Assembly: GCA_964057225.1 (NCBI GenBank)
Contig: OZ059897.1
Span: forward strand, 9,858,001 to 9,922,000
DNA: 64,000 bases
Direction: 5' to 3'
Source: Auanema rhodensis
Taxonomy: Eukaryota; Nematoda; Chromadorea; Rhabditida; Rhabditidae
Within the stretch, counting starts at the first letter, position 1, and every line of letters begins with the position of its first letter. Of this stretch, positions 11,865 through 22,992 are shown one piece after another. Position numbers and translations under genes: made by a program. The notes under the pieces were generated by a model. The model searched no databases. It was not told where the DNA came from and worked only from the letters and a program-made list of their open reading frames with translations.

Positions 11865-12573
11865 TCATTCAAATATATCAGGAGTTTCTTGTACTTCATC
11901 TATTTCATCACTCATTGATTCTTCTGCTGTTTCTAATTCTATATCATCCTCAGTCTCGGCTGTTTGATCGGCCGCACTTTCTATAGCGCTCTCTTCTAGT
12001 ATATCAGTTTCAGTCAGCTGAAAAATAATTTAAGCGCAAGCATACTATAATAACCAAACGTCATTTTCATTGTCTTCCCCGCCTAATTGAGAATCATCGG
12101 CATTTTGCTTAGTTCTAATTGTATAATCAGGCCAGCCATCAAGAGCATCTTCCAAAAATTCGAACATCCAGTTCGTTTTAATTACACGATCTGTAAAACT
12201 TTAGGATTTATAGAAGAAACCTATTGAAAGGAATACCAATATCTTTACGCTGAACAGTTTTTCTTCTTTCATTCGCCGCCTGCGTATAGCAAGCCTTTGC
12301 AAATTCTGCAATGAAGAGTTCCTAAAGAAACGTAAAGTCAGACTTTGCGAGTATAATAGACACCGTAGATTTTGTTACAAGCCTTACTGCATCGGAATTT
12401 AGCATGTGTACCTAAATTAAACTAAATAATCACACTTTGCCAGTTTTACTTACATCAGGATCTAATTTACATATTTTTTTAATTTTTGAAAGAGGTAGTT
12501 CACTATGCAATATCTGATCAATGCGGCTTTCTAATTCGTCCATTAATTGTGAGTCATCAATAATCACATCCAT
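11865..12573 (-). CDS. POLE4: DNA polymerase epsilon subunit 4-like histone-fold protein, copy 1
   Basis: A short H2A/NF-YC-type histone-fold protein, the small subunit POLE4 of DNA polymerase epsilon, which pairs with POLE3 at replication forks. The chosen start at 12573 gives MDVIIDDSQLMDELESR. The histone fold reads ELPLSKIKKICKLDPDV, then HMLNSDAVRLVTKSTELF, then IAEFAKACYTQAANERRKTV and QRKDI. It ends in an acidic tail finishing DIFE. The frame stays open to 12681 upstream, but that part is a hydrophobic low-complexity leader and not expected. The fold order SKIKK..DPDV..ELF..A..RKT.QRKD fits POLE4 better than CHRAC1 or NF-YC. The whole gene is inside the duplicated unit. A strong E2F site lies about 180 bp upstream. 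Confidence 0.82.
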
Positions 12574-12750
12574 CTTAATTATATAAATAAACTTATAATA
12601 TAATTTATAAACTTTTTTCTGAACACAATAAATGAGAAAAAATAATAAAAAGTAATAAATAAATAATTTCAAAAAATGCAAAATAACGTGTAAACTAGAA
12701 TAGAATATCGTTACCAGTCGATAAACTATAGAAATATTTTAAATGGTTGA

Positions 12751-12764
12751 TTTCGCGCCAAAAA
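12751..12764. promoter_or_regulatory. E2F site in POLE4 bidirectional promoter, copy 1
   Basis: TTTCGCGCCAAAA is a textbook E2F element. It lies between the divergent starts of POLE4 (12573, minus) and the small ORF (12861, plus). It fits S-phase control of a replication subunit. Confidence 0.6.
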
Positions 12765-12860
12765 CAAGTGACGGTCCAGTTGAATGATACAGCTAATTGA
12801 AAGCATGTTCTTGTAGTAATAAATAAAAAGAGATTGAAACATGTAAAATATCCGGAAGTA

Positions 12861-13019
12861 ATGATGAATTTATATAGAGTGTATAAGAATTTTACTTCAG
12901 AATCAGTATTTTTATTAGCCCAATGCTATATTTTCCTTATTCACTTAATCTGGGACCTTTTCGACCTATTCCTTATTTATGCTAAGAATTTTTCTGCAAT
13001 TTTTATCGAAAGCTGCTAA
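12861..13019 (+). pseudogene. small membrane ORF fused across the duplication junction
   Basis: The first part equals the intact ORF at 16201 (MMNLYRVYKNFTSESVFLLA...). At the junction (12977/12978) the frame runs into SLC6 exon sequence and ends ...LIYAKNFSAIFIESC. The basic tail NRKRRRMSLT of the intact version is lost. It is a by-product of the duplication. Confidence 0.5.
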
Positions 13020-15042
13020 TTTCTTAGGCGCGGGATTGCCTTGGAATAGTTGTAATAACGATCATAACAGCGGAAGTACGGTTCAATAAAATCAATAAGA
13101 ATAAATTAAATTTCAAATTTAGGGTGTTTTCACTCGAAAAATCCATGTATGATGCTAAATTTCTCGCCATCACCTGATGAAGAGAAAGCGTCCTCATTCT
13201 TTTTAGGGTATGATAAAGAAATCATAGAATTTGCTGCAAAAGTGAAATAATTACAGAATAAAAAGAGATGTATGCTTTATTACCGATATTCCTGCCATGC
13301 ATTCTCAAATGGAGCGAGGATTAGAAACTCAAGAAGGGATTGATTGGATTCGGAATGAAGCTATGGGACAATTCATGTCTGTTGATCATTCTGTTCAATA
13401 GTTACATCAATTTAGGTTTTGGAATATCAATTTCGACAAACTTACAGTACCATATTATCCATCTATTTCCTTTATAATTTTAACATTTGTATGTGTTTCC
13501 TTGCTTTATATAATTTCACAATCAAGCAACCGCATTATTATGAGTGTAAGTATCGTAAGAATACACTCGATATTTCCTCATTATAGGTTGCTAAAGCAGG
13601 CATCATTGTTCTTGTTTCTGTTATCTTCATCCTTACTCTACATTTTTTGTCTGCTGTAGAGATCCCACCTCAGATTCTTCGACCTGTTCATTTTTTCGAT
13701 GTTTTAGACAGTCATATGTGGATATCTGCTGTTTTACTGGTAGATAACAGAATAAGTTTCAATTTAACAAGTAGTCGTTCAGAGTCTGTCAGCTTTAAAA
13801 GTGGGGCAAGGTGGTTTGTCTTATTTAGGAGCCCAAAATAAATTCAACCATAATTTGATGAGGTTTTTTAGGAGAATCTATAAGTTTTTAAACAAATTTT
13901 AAAATTTCAGAAATAGCTTTCTATACCTGATTATAATGATTTTCATGCCTATGTTTTATGCTGTAATTCATCTCATGATAATTCATAATTCAACCTCCTA
14001 TATCAATAGTAATTCAAAATTATAGTAATAATCTTTTTTTTATTTTTAGGAGACAAATTTGTCGATCATCCAACAATGAAGAGATACATTTCTCATCCTA
14101 TTATTCAAATTTTATTCTTAATGCAAGGGATGAACTCTACCAACGAGACCTACGGAATCTTTTTCTTCTGTATTATGGGTATTTTACTCGTACTTTGTAA
14201 TTCGGTTAAATAAGTATTCAAAACTCTTTTAATACCTTATGTTTAGCTGATTCGACTTGAAATACTTGTTTCATCAATGATAGAAGCTTTCCCCTTTTTC
14301 ACATACGATGGCAGAAACAGTCGTAGTGCTGTAGTTTGTATCATTTTGTGTTTTGTGTTCATGTATTCTTTCTTATTTGTCAGTTCGGTAGTTAGTACTT
14401 GTTATTTTTCTATTAATCTGTCGTTTTTCAGAATGGCTTTGCAATACAGTTAGCTTTAGATGATTTAGTTTATCCTGATATTGTCTTGGTTATAATCTTG
14501 TTCCAACTGCTTGCTGTTTGCTGTTGTTACGGCCCAAAACGTCTTTTCACAAACATCAGTTGTATGATCCACAGCACAAAAATAGTGATTAATTTCAAAA
14601 AACGATATCAAACTTTATTTATAAACTTCAGGATGTCTTTTTTTCAAATATTTTCAACATGATAGTTGCTATTCTTTGGACTGTCGTAATTCCTGCTGTA
14701 GTCTTGGTAATACATGTTTTCTGAACTACAGTCAATTCAAATTCAGTTTGTTCTTTATTCTCGAGTCAAGCAACAGTATGAATCGGATTATGCAAATATT
14801 CTGGAAGTACCATCATTAATAAGATTTGGAATTTTGTCTTTAATTCCTGTAATTATGTTCCAAAGGGTTGTTTTTCCGAAATTAACATTCTTACTTATAA
14901 TTTGCAGCTCATGAACTATTATGCAGTTGGAAAAGATATTTTCGCCTTGTTCAAACCTCACCGAGAGCTTTGGGGCCCAAAATCAAAGAAAGACAGAGAT
15001 CGCGTACACAAAAAGGAAAAAGAATTTCTCATTCAATATTAA
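12978..15042 (+). pseudogene. truncated SLC6-like gene copy (lacks promoter and TM1 to part of TM3)
   Basis: Second copy of the SLC6-like gene, starting in the middle of the exon that encodes SETAMLRIFLQFLSK. It has no start codon, no N-terminus and no own promoter. The rest, including the TAG (here 13399-13401) and the LWGPKSKKDRDR end, is the same as copy 1. It should not make a functional transporter. Confidence 0.85.
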
Positions 15043-15204
15043 CTCAAGGAGCATTTACTGTAATATTTTGCATTTAATACTGAACATTACTGTTTGAATG
15101 CCTTAAATCAGAGAGGGTAAATATATAATTATGCTATTTATTCACAGGTCTATGATTTTTTGACAATATTGTCAATCTAGTATTAATGTTTTTCACATCT
15201 AGTT

Positions 15205-15913
15205 TCATTCAAATATATCAGGAGTTTCTTGTACTTCATCTATTTCATCACTCATTGATTCTTCTGCTGTTTCTAATTCTATATCATCCTCAGTCTCGGC
15301 TGTTTGATCGGCCGCACTTTCTATAGCGCTCTCTTCTAGTATATCAGTTTCAGTCAGCTGAAAAATAATTTAAGCGCAAGCATACTATAATAACCAAACG
15401 TCATTTTCATTGTCTTCCCCGCCTAATTGAGAATCATCGGCATTTTGCTTAGTTCTAATTGTATAATCAGGCCAGCCATCAAGAGCATCTTCCAAAAATT
15501 CGAACATCCAGTTCGTTTTAATTACACGATCTGTAAAACTTTAGGATTTATAGAAGAAACCTATTGAAAGGAATACCAATATCTTTACGCTGAACAGTTT
15601 TTCTTCTTTCATTCGCCGCCTGCGTATAGCAAGCCTTTGCAAATTCTGCAATGAAGAGTTCCTAAAGAAACGTAAAGTCAGACTTTGCGAGTATAATAGA
15701 CACCGTAGATTTTGTTACAAGCCTTACTGCATCGGAATTTAGCATGTGTACCTAAATTAAACTAAATAATCACACTTTGCCAGTTTTACTTACATCAGGA
15801 TCTAATTTACATATTTTTTTAATTTTTGAAAGAGGTAGTTCACTATGCAATATCTGATCAATGCGGCTTTCTAATTCGTCCATTAATTGTGAGTCATCAA
15901 TAATCACATCCAT
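15205..15913 (-). CDS. POLE4: DNA polymerase epsilon subunit 4-like protein, copy 2
   Basis: Same sequence as the gene at 11865-12573, complete with start (15913), introns, acidic tail and stop. If the duplication is real the animal has two intact tandem POLE4 genes, each with its own E2F-bearing promoter. See copy 1 for domains. Confidence 0.8.
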
Positions 15914-16090
15914 CTTAATTATATAAATAAACTTATAATATAATTTATAAACTTTTTTCTGAACACAATAAATGAGAAAAAATAATAAAAAGTAATAAAT
16001 AAATAATTTCAAAAAATGCAAAATAACGTGTAAACTAGAATAGAATATCGTTACCAGTCGATAAACTATAGAAATATTTTAAATGGTTGA

Positions 16091-16104
16091 TTTCGCGCCA
16101 AAAA
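16091..16104. promoter_or_regulatory. E2F site in POLE4 bidirectional promoter, copy 2
   Basis: TTTCGCGCCAAAA again, between POLE4 copy 2 and the intact small membrane-protein ORF. Confidence 0.6.
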
Positions 16105-16200
16105 CAAGTGACGGTCCAGTTGAATGATACAGCTAATTGAAAGCATGTTCTTGTAGTAATAAATAAAAAGAGATTGAAACATGTAAAATATCCGGAAGTA

Positions 16201-16353
16201 ATGATGAATTTATATAGAGTGTATAAGAATTTTACTTCAGAATCAGTATTTTTATTAGCCCAATGCTATATTTTCCTTATTCACTTAATCTGGGACCTTT
16301 TCGACCTATTCCTTATTTACAATCGGAAACGCCGACGAATGAGCTTGACTTAG
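16201..16353 (+). CDS. putative 50-residue single-pass membrane protein
   Basis: The ORF begins MMNLYRVYKNFTSESVFLLA and ends NRKRRRMSLT. It has a short N-terminal part with one N-glycosylation sequon (NFT), one hydrophobic stretch of about 22 residues (SVFLLAQCYIFLIHLIWDLF and on), and a strongly basic C-terminal tail, as in single-pass membrane proteins. It shares a bidirectional E2F-bearing promoter with POLE4 and lies 82 bp before the coiled-coil gene, so it could be the first cistron of an operon, or a uORF-bearing 5' exon. I do not recognise a family. A TTG 27 bp upstream is in the same frame but is not needed. Coding status is uncertain. Confidence 0.35.
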   Translation: MMNLYRVYKNFTSESVFLLAQCYIFLIHLIWDLFDLFLIYNRKRRRMSLT

Positions 16354-16435
16354 TGAACAAATCAAGCGAGTAAAGTTTAAGTTCATGCGACACGGCAGAC
16401 TACTTTTACTTTGGTAAGCGCTTGTGGCTGGTAAC

Positions 16436-18929
16436 ATGCGTTACGGCAAAGTTTACTTTTATGATCGTATGGGAAATCGAGAACCCACAGAAGCCGATAA
16501 GATAAAAGGTATATTTTAATTTTCTTTTTAGTATCTTCGACATTTCTTATAGAAGCTTTAGAAAATTTCGATGCTCCAAAATTTAGGCCTCCTGAAATTG
16601 GAGAATATCGAAATAGTGGAAATCAGCTAAGAGGTTTTTATTTGGAAAAAAGACATTTCTATATATTTTATATAGATTTACCTTTGGAGTCACCTCCTAT
16701 TTATACCGGGGCAGATCCCTTATTACCTCGTTTTTCTCCTGGCTCGGATAATTTTGGTTGAACTAGTTATGAACCAAAGTTAAATATTTCACTTTCAGCT
16801 CATGGCAGCAGCACCAACCATAAGTTTGAGCATGATTTGCAACTCTGCGAATCTCCAATAACTAGGTGAAACACGTAAACAACTCTATATCATTAAAAAT
16901 GAATAACTATAGGACGAACAAAGTGAATTTCGAAGAACCACGAGAATTCAACCCAATTAAAACTATCTCGTTACGTGAGGATTTAGAGACAACTATTGAT
17001 AATGGTTTATGCACCTTTCCATATTTATTTATCGTCACGTGTTAATTTAGGTGTTATCAAAGGCTTAGGTAGAAAGGAAACAGGGTTGGAAGAAGAATTT
17101 GATAAAATTCACGTACCAGAATTTAACTATTCATTTGTAAGCCATAACTTTGATAGATTTTTAAAATGCGTCACTTTAATTCTTATAGCAAAGGGAAAAT
17201 AAATTTCAAAGCAACGATTATGCTTTATATGATCTGTGTTCTCAATGTAGATTAGAAGGGGAAATGGTTTCCAAATGGAAGGTTTGATCTGGAGTTTATA
17301 CTTTTCACGAACAATTGGAGTGCCATTGTTATAGGCGGATGCCGAGAAAGAAATTGAAAAGCATAGAAGATTTGCAGATCGAGCTACACTGTATGAACGA
17401 GAAATGGAAAAAAAAGAAGATAATTTTCAAAAAGTTAATGTGTACTTAATTTTTTAGAAAATAATTTTGATTTTCAAGGAAAAACAAGCTCAAGTTGAAG
17501 CATTATATAAACATATAGATCAAACGAATCAGGAAATCATAGCAGAACAGCGTATGAGAAACATAAAAAGCCCCGAGGTCCATATATATTATAAAATACC
17601 TATACTATTTCCTATTTCAGACAGACTATTATATATTCAAAAATCGACCAGAGGAATTTGTAGAAGACATTCAAATGAAAAAACAGCAGTTAGATCGAAT
17701 TTTATCTCAGCAAATTGAGGAAAAAAAGCAACGAGACAGTGAGTTGGCTAGAAAAGAACTACAACTTGACAGTTTGCGCAATCATCAAGCAGCCGAAGAG
17801 TTTGTTTTTTTTCTGAATTAATTAATTTTTTTCAAGTTTAGATTTGCAAAAATAAGAGATTTGGAACAGAAAAGAGCTCAGCAAAACCAAGATAGATGGA
17901 AGAAGCAATTGGAATTACAAGTAAAAAGATTACATATTCTATCCCAGATTAGTATTATTTGAAATGAGTACATTTCTATTTTATTCTATTATTTATTTAT
18001 TAACAAATAATTCTCAATTCAAATATATGAAAAAATCTATACTTAGTTTGACGAATTAGCCCTAATTCTCTTTGTTTAATATTTTTTTATTAAAAAGTTC
18101 GTTTTGTAAAAAAAATGAAGACACAATGTGATTTTTATATTAATATTTTACTTTATAGGATAAGATTATGAAAAATACTTATGAAATAAACTAATTAAAC
18201 GAAATATTCTCATGATTTTAGATGGAATTGCAAAAATCTATGCCGCCAACCGACCAAAATTGGATATGGTGGGCTGAAAGACCAGACGAACATGGATGGC
18301 GCGAAGCCAGATTAAAAACTAAAGATGATCAAGTTGAAAGAAATATATTTTTGAAGTAAATTTTTCATTTCAAATGTTAAGAGCAGTGTGTTGTTTTTTA
18401 GAAATTCCTCCAAGCGGTTAGAGCAGTTCGTAAAAGATCAAAAAGACATGGATTCAATGTTGCGTGCAGCAAAGCAAGAACATTACACGAAACTAAGAGA
18501 AAAAGTGATTATTCCTGTTCATTTTTTGTTATTTTTATTATTTTTCTATCTTTTCAGCTTCATCAGAATTCAGAACTTATATTTGGCGCAAAAAATACAA
18601 CATTGCCAATTCAACGGCCTGTGATAATTCAAACAAATCTTCAGGTTTCTTTCGCTTGATATGAAAATCAAAAAAGATATTGTAAAGGTAGAAGCGGCTT
18701 GGCGAAATGCTCATGAGCAAAATGAAAAAAAGTATCGTATTCTTCAGGAAAATACGGATACGAAAGGAACAAAATTAGGTATAAATGAATCAACTGTATT
18801 CGTTACATGTTTTTGGATTTTGCAGAAAAGGAGATTGGTTTAGAATCATCTTGTGCTCGATGTGCTCGTTGTACAAAACCTTTAAATCGAAAAGAAACTT
18901 TTATATTATCAAAAGAACGAATATATTAG
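16436..18929 (+). CDS. coiled-coil protein of unknown function
   Basis: I do not recognise this gene. The start at 16436 reads MRYGKVYFYDRMGNREPTEA. About a dozen exons with 40-60-bp introns (one longer, about 270 bp, near 17950-18220) join in consistent frames. The N-terminal third is proline-rich and probably disordered (RPPEIGEYRNSGNQLRDLPL, then ESPPIYTGADPLLPRFSPGS). The middle is highly charged coiled coil (EKEIEKHRRFADRATLYERE; KKQQLDRILSQQIEEKKQRD). A Trp-rich block follows (NWIWWAERPDEHGWREA), then more coiled coil. The C-terminus has a cysteine cluster (SSCARCARCTKPL) and ends LSKERIY. There is no signal peptide or membrane segment. The make-up suggests a cytoskeletal or ciliary protein, but that is only a guess. 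Confidence 0.7.
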
Positions 18930-19436
18930 TATAATACCTCTGTTTCTATATAATTTTTACTTTTGCAAAATGAAATAATACCAAAAACACCAAAAAAAAA
19001 CATTACTTAATCATAACTCATGTTATTATTTAACAATTTTTTCTTATTCATCCGATCTCACATTATACTTACCATTTGCTTTTTTTTAATTATTTGAAAG
19101 TAAGTTTCGAATGTATTTGAAAGCTGAACCAAGTTTTTGTATTTGGTTCATGTATAGCTTGTTTTGAACTGTACAGTTTAGTAGCATACATCATACATAC
19201 GACATATATGTATAAACATGTATGCATGTATACACAAATAATGAAAATTGTTTCATATATTCTTTGATTTCGTCAAATATTTCATATTCTGTCAAATTTT
19301 CTTTGATAATCTTTCTTAATCGCATAATGAATTATAGTATTGTTCAACAAATGCTTCGTTAACAATATAAAACATGCAATTTAACTTTAAAACTAATCTT
19401 TCAAAGCTTTTCTAGAAATATATGTTTGAGAATAAA
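18930..19436. other. convergent 3' intergenic region
   Basis: 507 bp between two converging genes, AT-rich. It holds runs of ATGTATAC/CATACATA type (19190-19235) and should be 3' UTR for both genes. No ORF. Confidence 0.6.
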
Positions 19437-20912
19437 TTATGCCCAAGCTATCTTTTTGTTATTTGATTTCCTATCACGGTCATCCAAATTAGGAGAATCC
19501 AGGGAAACAGAAGGCTCTACAGCAGATTGACTTTGTGTTGGTCGAAAAATGTTTGTTATACGATTGCTTGAAGGTGTTATCACAGATCCATTTCCTGAGA
19601 CGGATTCTCGACTGGCAGATCTGCCAACAGAAAGTAAACTCTTCCTTCGAGACAGCCACCGGCGCGGCTGAATAGTAGGGGAAGACGATGACGATTGTGA
19701 TGATGATAGTGATGACATCTTAATAATATAAGATTTGTGAATATGTGCAAAACGAGAACGATTACCTGCTCTAATGTTCCTTTATGACTAACTTTTTCTT
19801 CCCAACTTTCTAAAGCTGCGCGAAATGTGGGGCTAATGGATACAACTTCTCCTGTATTATGTTCATATTGGCATGATGCTCTGAAAAACTTATTTTTAAA
19901 AAGGATAAAACTCTATTTTTGCACCTTTTAAGGCTGACATTATAATAACTCATTATGTATTGAATAACAAACGTTTGAGATAAGCAAATATCATCAGAAC
20001 ATAGCAAAACTCTGTGATCTTTATGTCTACGAGCTTCATCAATCTTTTCGTTCACTCTACGAAATTGGAGTAAAATTTCCTATTTAATCAGAACATATAC
20101 TGAGAATCAAAAAAAAATAATTAAACCATTGTAGACGACTGATCATCCAATAAAACGCTTAACTCCTCAGGCTCAATAGAGTCCACTGAGCACGCACAAT
20201 CTCTCTCAGAGCTTAGCAGTGCAGGATTTATACTAATACCACTGAGGTTCTAAAAATGAAATCATGCTATAAAGTTCATTTATTAAGAATACCACAATAT
20301 ATTTGATTTTCTTTTTGCATAAATACTTATGACTTTTAACTGCTTGACTGGCTGCTAAATCCAAGAATGGCAAAGCCTAGACATGATTATTAATTTTTTT
20401 AATTATTTAAAAATAACCGTAACGGATTTCATTTCATCACCAAAATCATTTGATGGTACCGGGCCTAGAACAGTTTTGATGAAGGACTGCCCTGCTAGCT
20501 GAAACCGAAACAATCAGTCACAACTTTTTAACATAAGTTCAAAAAGATGTTGTATTAAATATAAACCTCTTGTGGGCTAGATTTGCATTCCGAGCTTCTT
20601 GAATCGTCTAGAGATAATGAGGAAAAAGCTCGGTGTTCAGCAGATGAATGGCGCGGTCGTCTTGGTTCAACGGTAATAAACTGAACTCACAACCATATAA
20701 GAAATAGAATATCAACAAAAACTTACCTTTGAAGTGATCGAGCTATTAGATGGTGTAGATCTTATACGAGAACTCGCAGATAAGGAACTATACATGAATA
20801 ATATTTGTTATCGTTTTTGAAAGACTTACCGACTGGGAATAACGACTTCTTCTTCAGGACCCTCAGGGCCTGTTTGAGATCTGTTAAGAAAACGAGGTCT
20901 CGAAGAGTTCAT
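19437..20912 (-). CDS. dual-specificity-phosphatase-like protein, probable pseudophosphatase
   Basis: Start at 20912 (MNSSRPRFLNRSQTGPEGPE), stop at 19437. A Ser-rich N-terminus (RSTPSNSSITSKFITVEPRR) precedes a DUSP-like core: ALPFLDLAASQAVKSHKYL, KKKIKYIVNLSG, then EILLQFRRVNEKIDEARR. The P-loop position reads HRVLLCSDDICLSQTFVIQY followed by IMSYYNVSLK. This matches the usual strand-loop-helix around HCxxGxxRS, but His is Leu and the invariant Arg, six residues after Cys, is Leu; only the Cys remains. It should therefore bind but not dephosphorylate substrates, as STYX-type pseudophosphatases do. The C-terminus is Ser-rich and basic (RRWLSRRKSLLSVGRSASRE). The DUSP assignment rests on pattern order, not a search. 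Confidence 0.62.
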
Positions 20913-22158
20913 TTTTTCTAGCACTTTAATAAAAAGCTATAGTATATACTATGGATTGATTTCCGAAATGTTTATTAAACTACTGATGCTCTAAAAATTA
21001 AAACTTCATTAATTTGAAGAGGGGGCACATACGAAGACAAAATTTAAAACAAATTTATTCGGTTCAACATAAGGTTTTGAAGGATTAACTAGAATCAAAG
21101 AATCTAAATGTGACTGAAGACTCGAAAAATGATTTTAAAGAAAAGAATAATCAATTCATTGGTTTAATAAGCTTCCTGCTAAAGTAAGCAAGACTACTAA
21201 TATGAGCCGATGGTTGCTAGGTTTGGACCGAAAGAGACAACAGCGGATGAGTCTGCTTACTCTCCTTCTCTTCCTTCTACATCTTTTGTTATCATAGCTA
21301 CCTACTATTATAGTCAACTAGTCTTCTTTATTCATTTTCTGCATTACAGATTGCAGAATAATTAAGCGTATTCAAAAGAAGCTACCATTATTTCAAAGTA
21401 AATGTTAAAATTTGTATTTTCATATAGAATACGACTGATAACCAATGATTATGGGTCATCTTATACATATAAAAAATAAAATGCAGATAATTTATAATTG
21501 AAATTATATAATTTGTTTTTTCTGAAGGCTGACTTGAAACTCGTGAACATTTTGAATGCTTCTTGAATTATTCTTGAGGTATTTCTAACTAGCATTTCCT
21601 TTATATTGAGTCATTTCAAAATCTTCCTCAATCAAGAAAAGGTTGTTCATATTTTATTTCACGTTGATGTTTAAATCTTTCAGTGAAATTAATTATCACA
21701 TTGAAGCCATATGTTATGACTAAATAATTTAATTATATATTATATATATACAAATGATATTGAAGCTGTTGCTGATGAATTATACCATATTGCAAGAATC
21801 ATGTGGTAGCCTAATGATTTATTAAGTAATCACAGAATATTGCTTAATTGGATTCAAATTATTACTTTTTCAAAAATCATCAATGCTCTAATCTGTTGAG
21901 AGCAATATCTTTGTCAGTGAATAGAAGAAATTAAAATTCTTGAGTGTCGAGAGAACTCATTTCTCTGAATATGGGTGGCCAAACCAATACAGCGACACTG
22001 CGTTGGTGTCGTAGAAGACACAAAGAAAAGATGCTCTATTGCGAAACGCTCGCGTAGAATGTAATATGATTTTAGCACCGCCCGAATTTTTCATGAATTT
22101 AGAATACTTATTTCATTATATATTTTTTAATATTCTATATTTACTAATATTTTAGCTA
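20913..22158. other. divergent promoter region: DUSP-like (-) and NDUFA7 (+)
   Basis: About 1.25 kb between divergent starts. AT-rich, with a (TA) run near 21731-21750 and a GC-richer patch near 21985-22065. No ORF with family features and no RNA gene seen. Confidence 0.5.
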
Positions 22159-22824
22159 ATGAGCGGTCGAAAGATCGCTGCAGCTACGGTTCAAAACCGT
22201 ACTCAGACTCCTTTTTGGAATTGGCTGAGAAATAAGCTTTTGGCTGTTGATCGTCAACCGATCACCCCACCACCAGGTATTGCTGGACCTGATGGCAAAG
22301 TATAGTATCTGTTTCAAAGCAATATTTAAATGTTTATTGTATTAGGCTGTTTATCAGAATCCTGTCCGTTTTCCCAACACTCAATCAGCTAGACCTGGCT
22401 CTCAGGAGCAACCAGCTATTCCCGGTGGTGTTCATCATCTCTTGAGTGCCAACTATTATTACGGAAGGTTTTATTTTTTTTAGTTCTCATATTAACTGAG
22501 CTTTTAGAGATGGACGCCGTGAAGTTGTTCCCCCTCAACCACTGTACTCAGCCAATCAAACCTCAGTTCAATACGGTACTCAAACTGGTAACGAACTGAA
22601 GTAATACTTTTTCTTAATCCTTATTCTTAATGAAGTGCAATTTTAGAAAGGAGGAAGCTATACAGGTCAACTTTGGTCCTGATTCAAACTTTGGTCTCCA
22701 GGCACCTACGCCCGGATTTGGAGCTGTATGGTCTAGAAGCCGTCAGAATGAATTAAGCTCACCAATGAACGATCCTGATCTTGAGCGTACTGAGAAATTT
22801 GATAAGTTTGCCTCTAGCAAGTAA
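22159..22824 (+). CDS. NDUFA7: NADH:ubiquinone oxidoreductase subunit A7 (complex I)
   Basis: A supernumerary subunit of mitochondrial complex I (B14.5a). Start at 22159: MSGRKIAAATVQNRTQTPFW. Conserved blocks are QPITPPPGIAGPDGKAVYQN, LLSANYYYGRDGRREVVPPQ and LYSANQ, the last two being the signature of the family (NNYYxxRDGRREAVPP). The last intron joins NELK to KEEAIQVNFGPDSNFG, giving a nematode-type C-terminus ending KFDKFASSK. Four exons. It lies 168 bp before UQCRQ on the same strand, which suggests an operon of respiratory-chain subunits. As I recall, the C. elegans orthologues (F45H10.3 and F45H10.2) are also neighbours. Confidence 0.92.
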
Positions 22825-22992
22825 TTTTAATTTACTTCGGCAATTATTCAATGTTTTTTCGTTCTGTATATTTAATAGGGTACTTATATAGAATGTATTA
22901 AAAAACTTTTCCTGGTTTTATTCGTTTGGTTTCAACCATGTCATACTTGCATTTACTATTGTTTATTTGTTCATTTTAAAATTTAGTTCAGA

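Larger units (their letters stand above)
9638..12977. repeat. 3,340-bp tandem duplication, unit 1
   Basis: The block starting TATGCTAAGAATTT inside an SLC6 exon recurs 3,340 bp further on with no mismatch seen by eye. It holds the 3' two-thirds of the SLC6-like gene, the whole POLE4 gene, the shared promoter with its E2F site, and the start of a small membrane-protein ORF. Unit 2 follows directly. The two outer ends share only TA, so the junction shows 2-bp microhomology. Confidence 0.97.
12978..16317. repeat. 3,340-bp tandem duplication, unit 2
   Basis: Direct repeat of 9638-12977. It ends at ...ATTCCTTATT; the TA of the breakpoint follows and then unique sequence (CAATCGGAAACG). Apparent identity is total across coding, intron and spacer DNA, so the duplication is very recent or an assembly artefact. 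Confidence 0.97.

Noticed and set aside
12574-12681. Upstream extension of POLE4 (MHFLKLFIYYFLLFFL...)
   Set aside because: A hydrophobic leader is not expected for a nuclear histone-fold protein; the AT-rich leader happens to be open. Met at 12573 fits the family.
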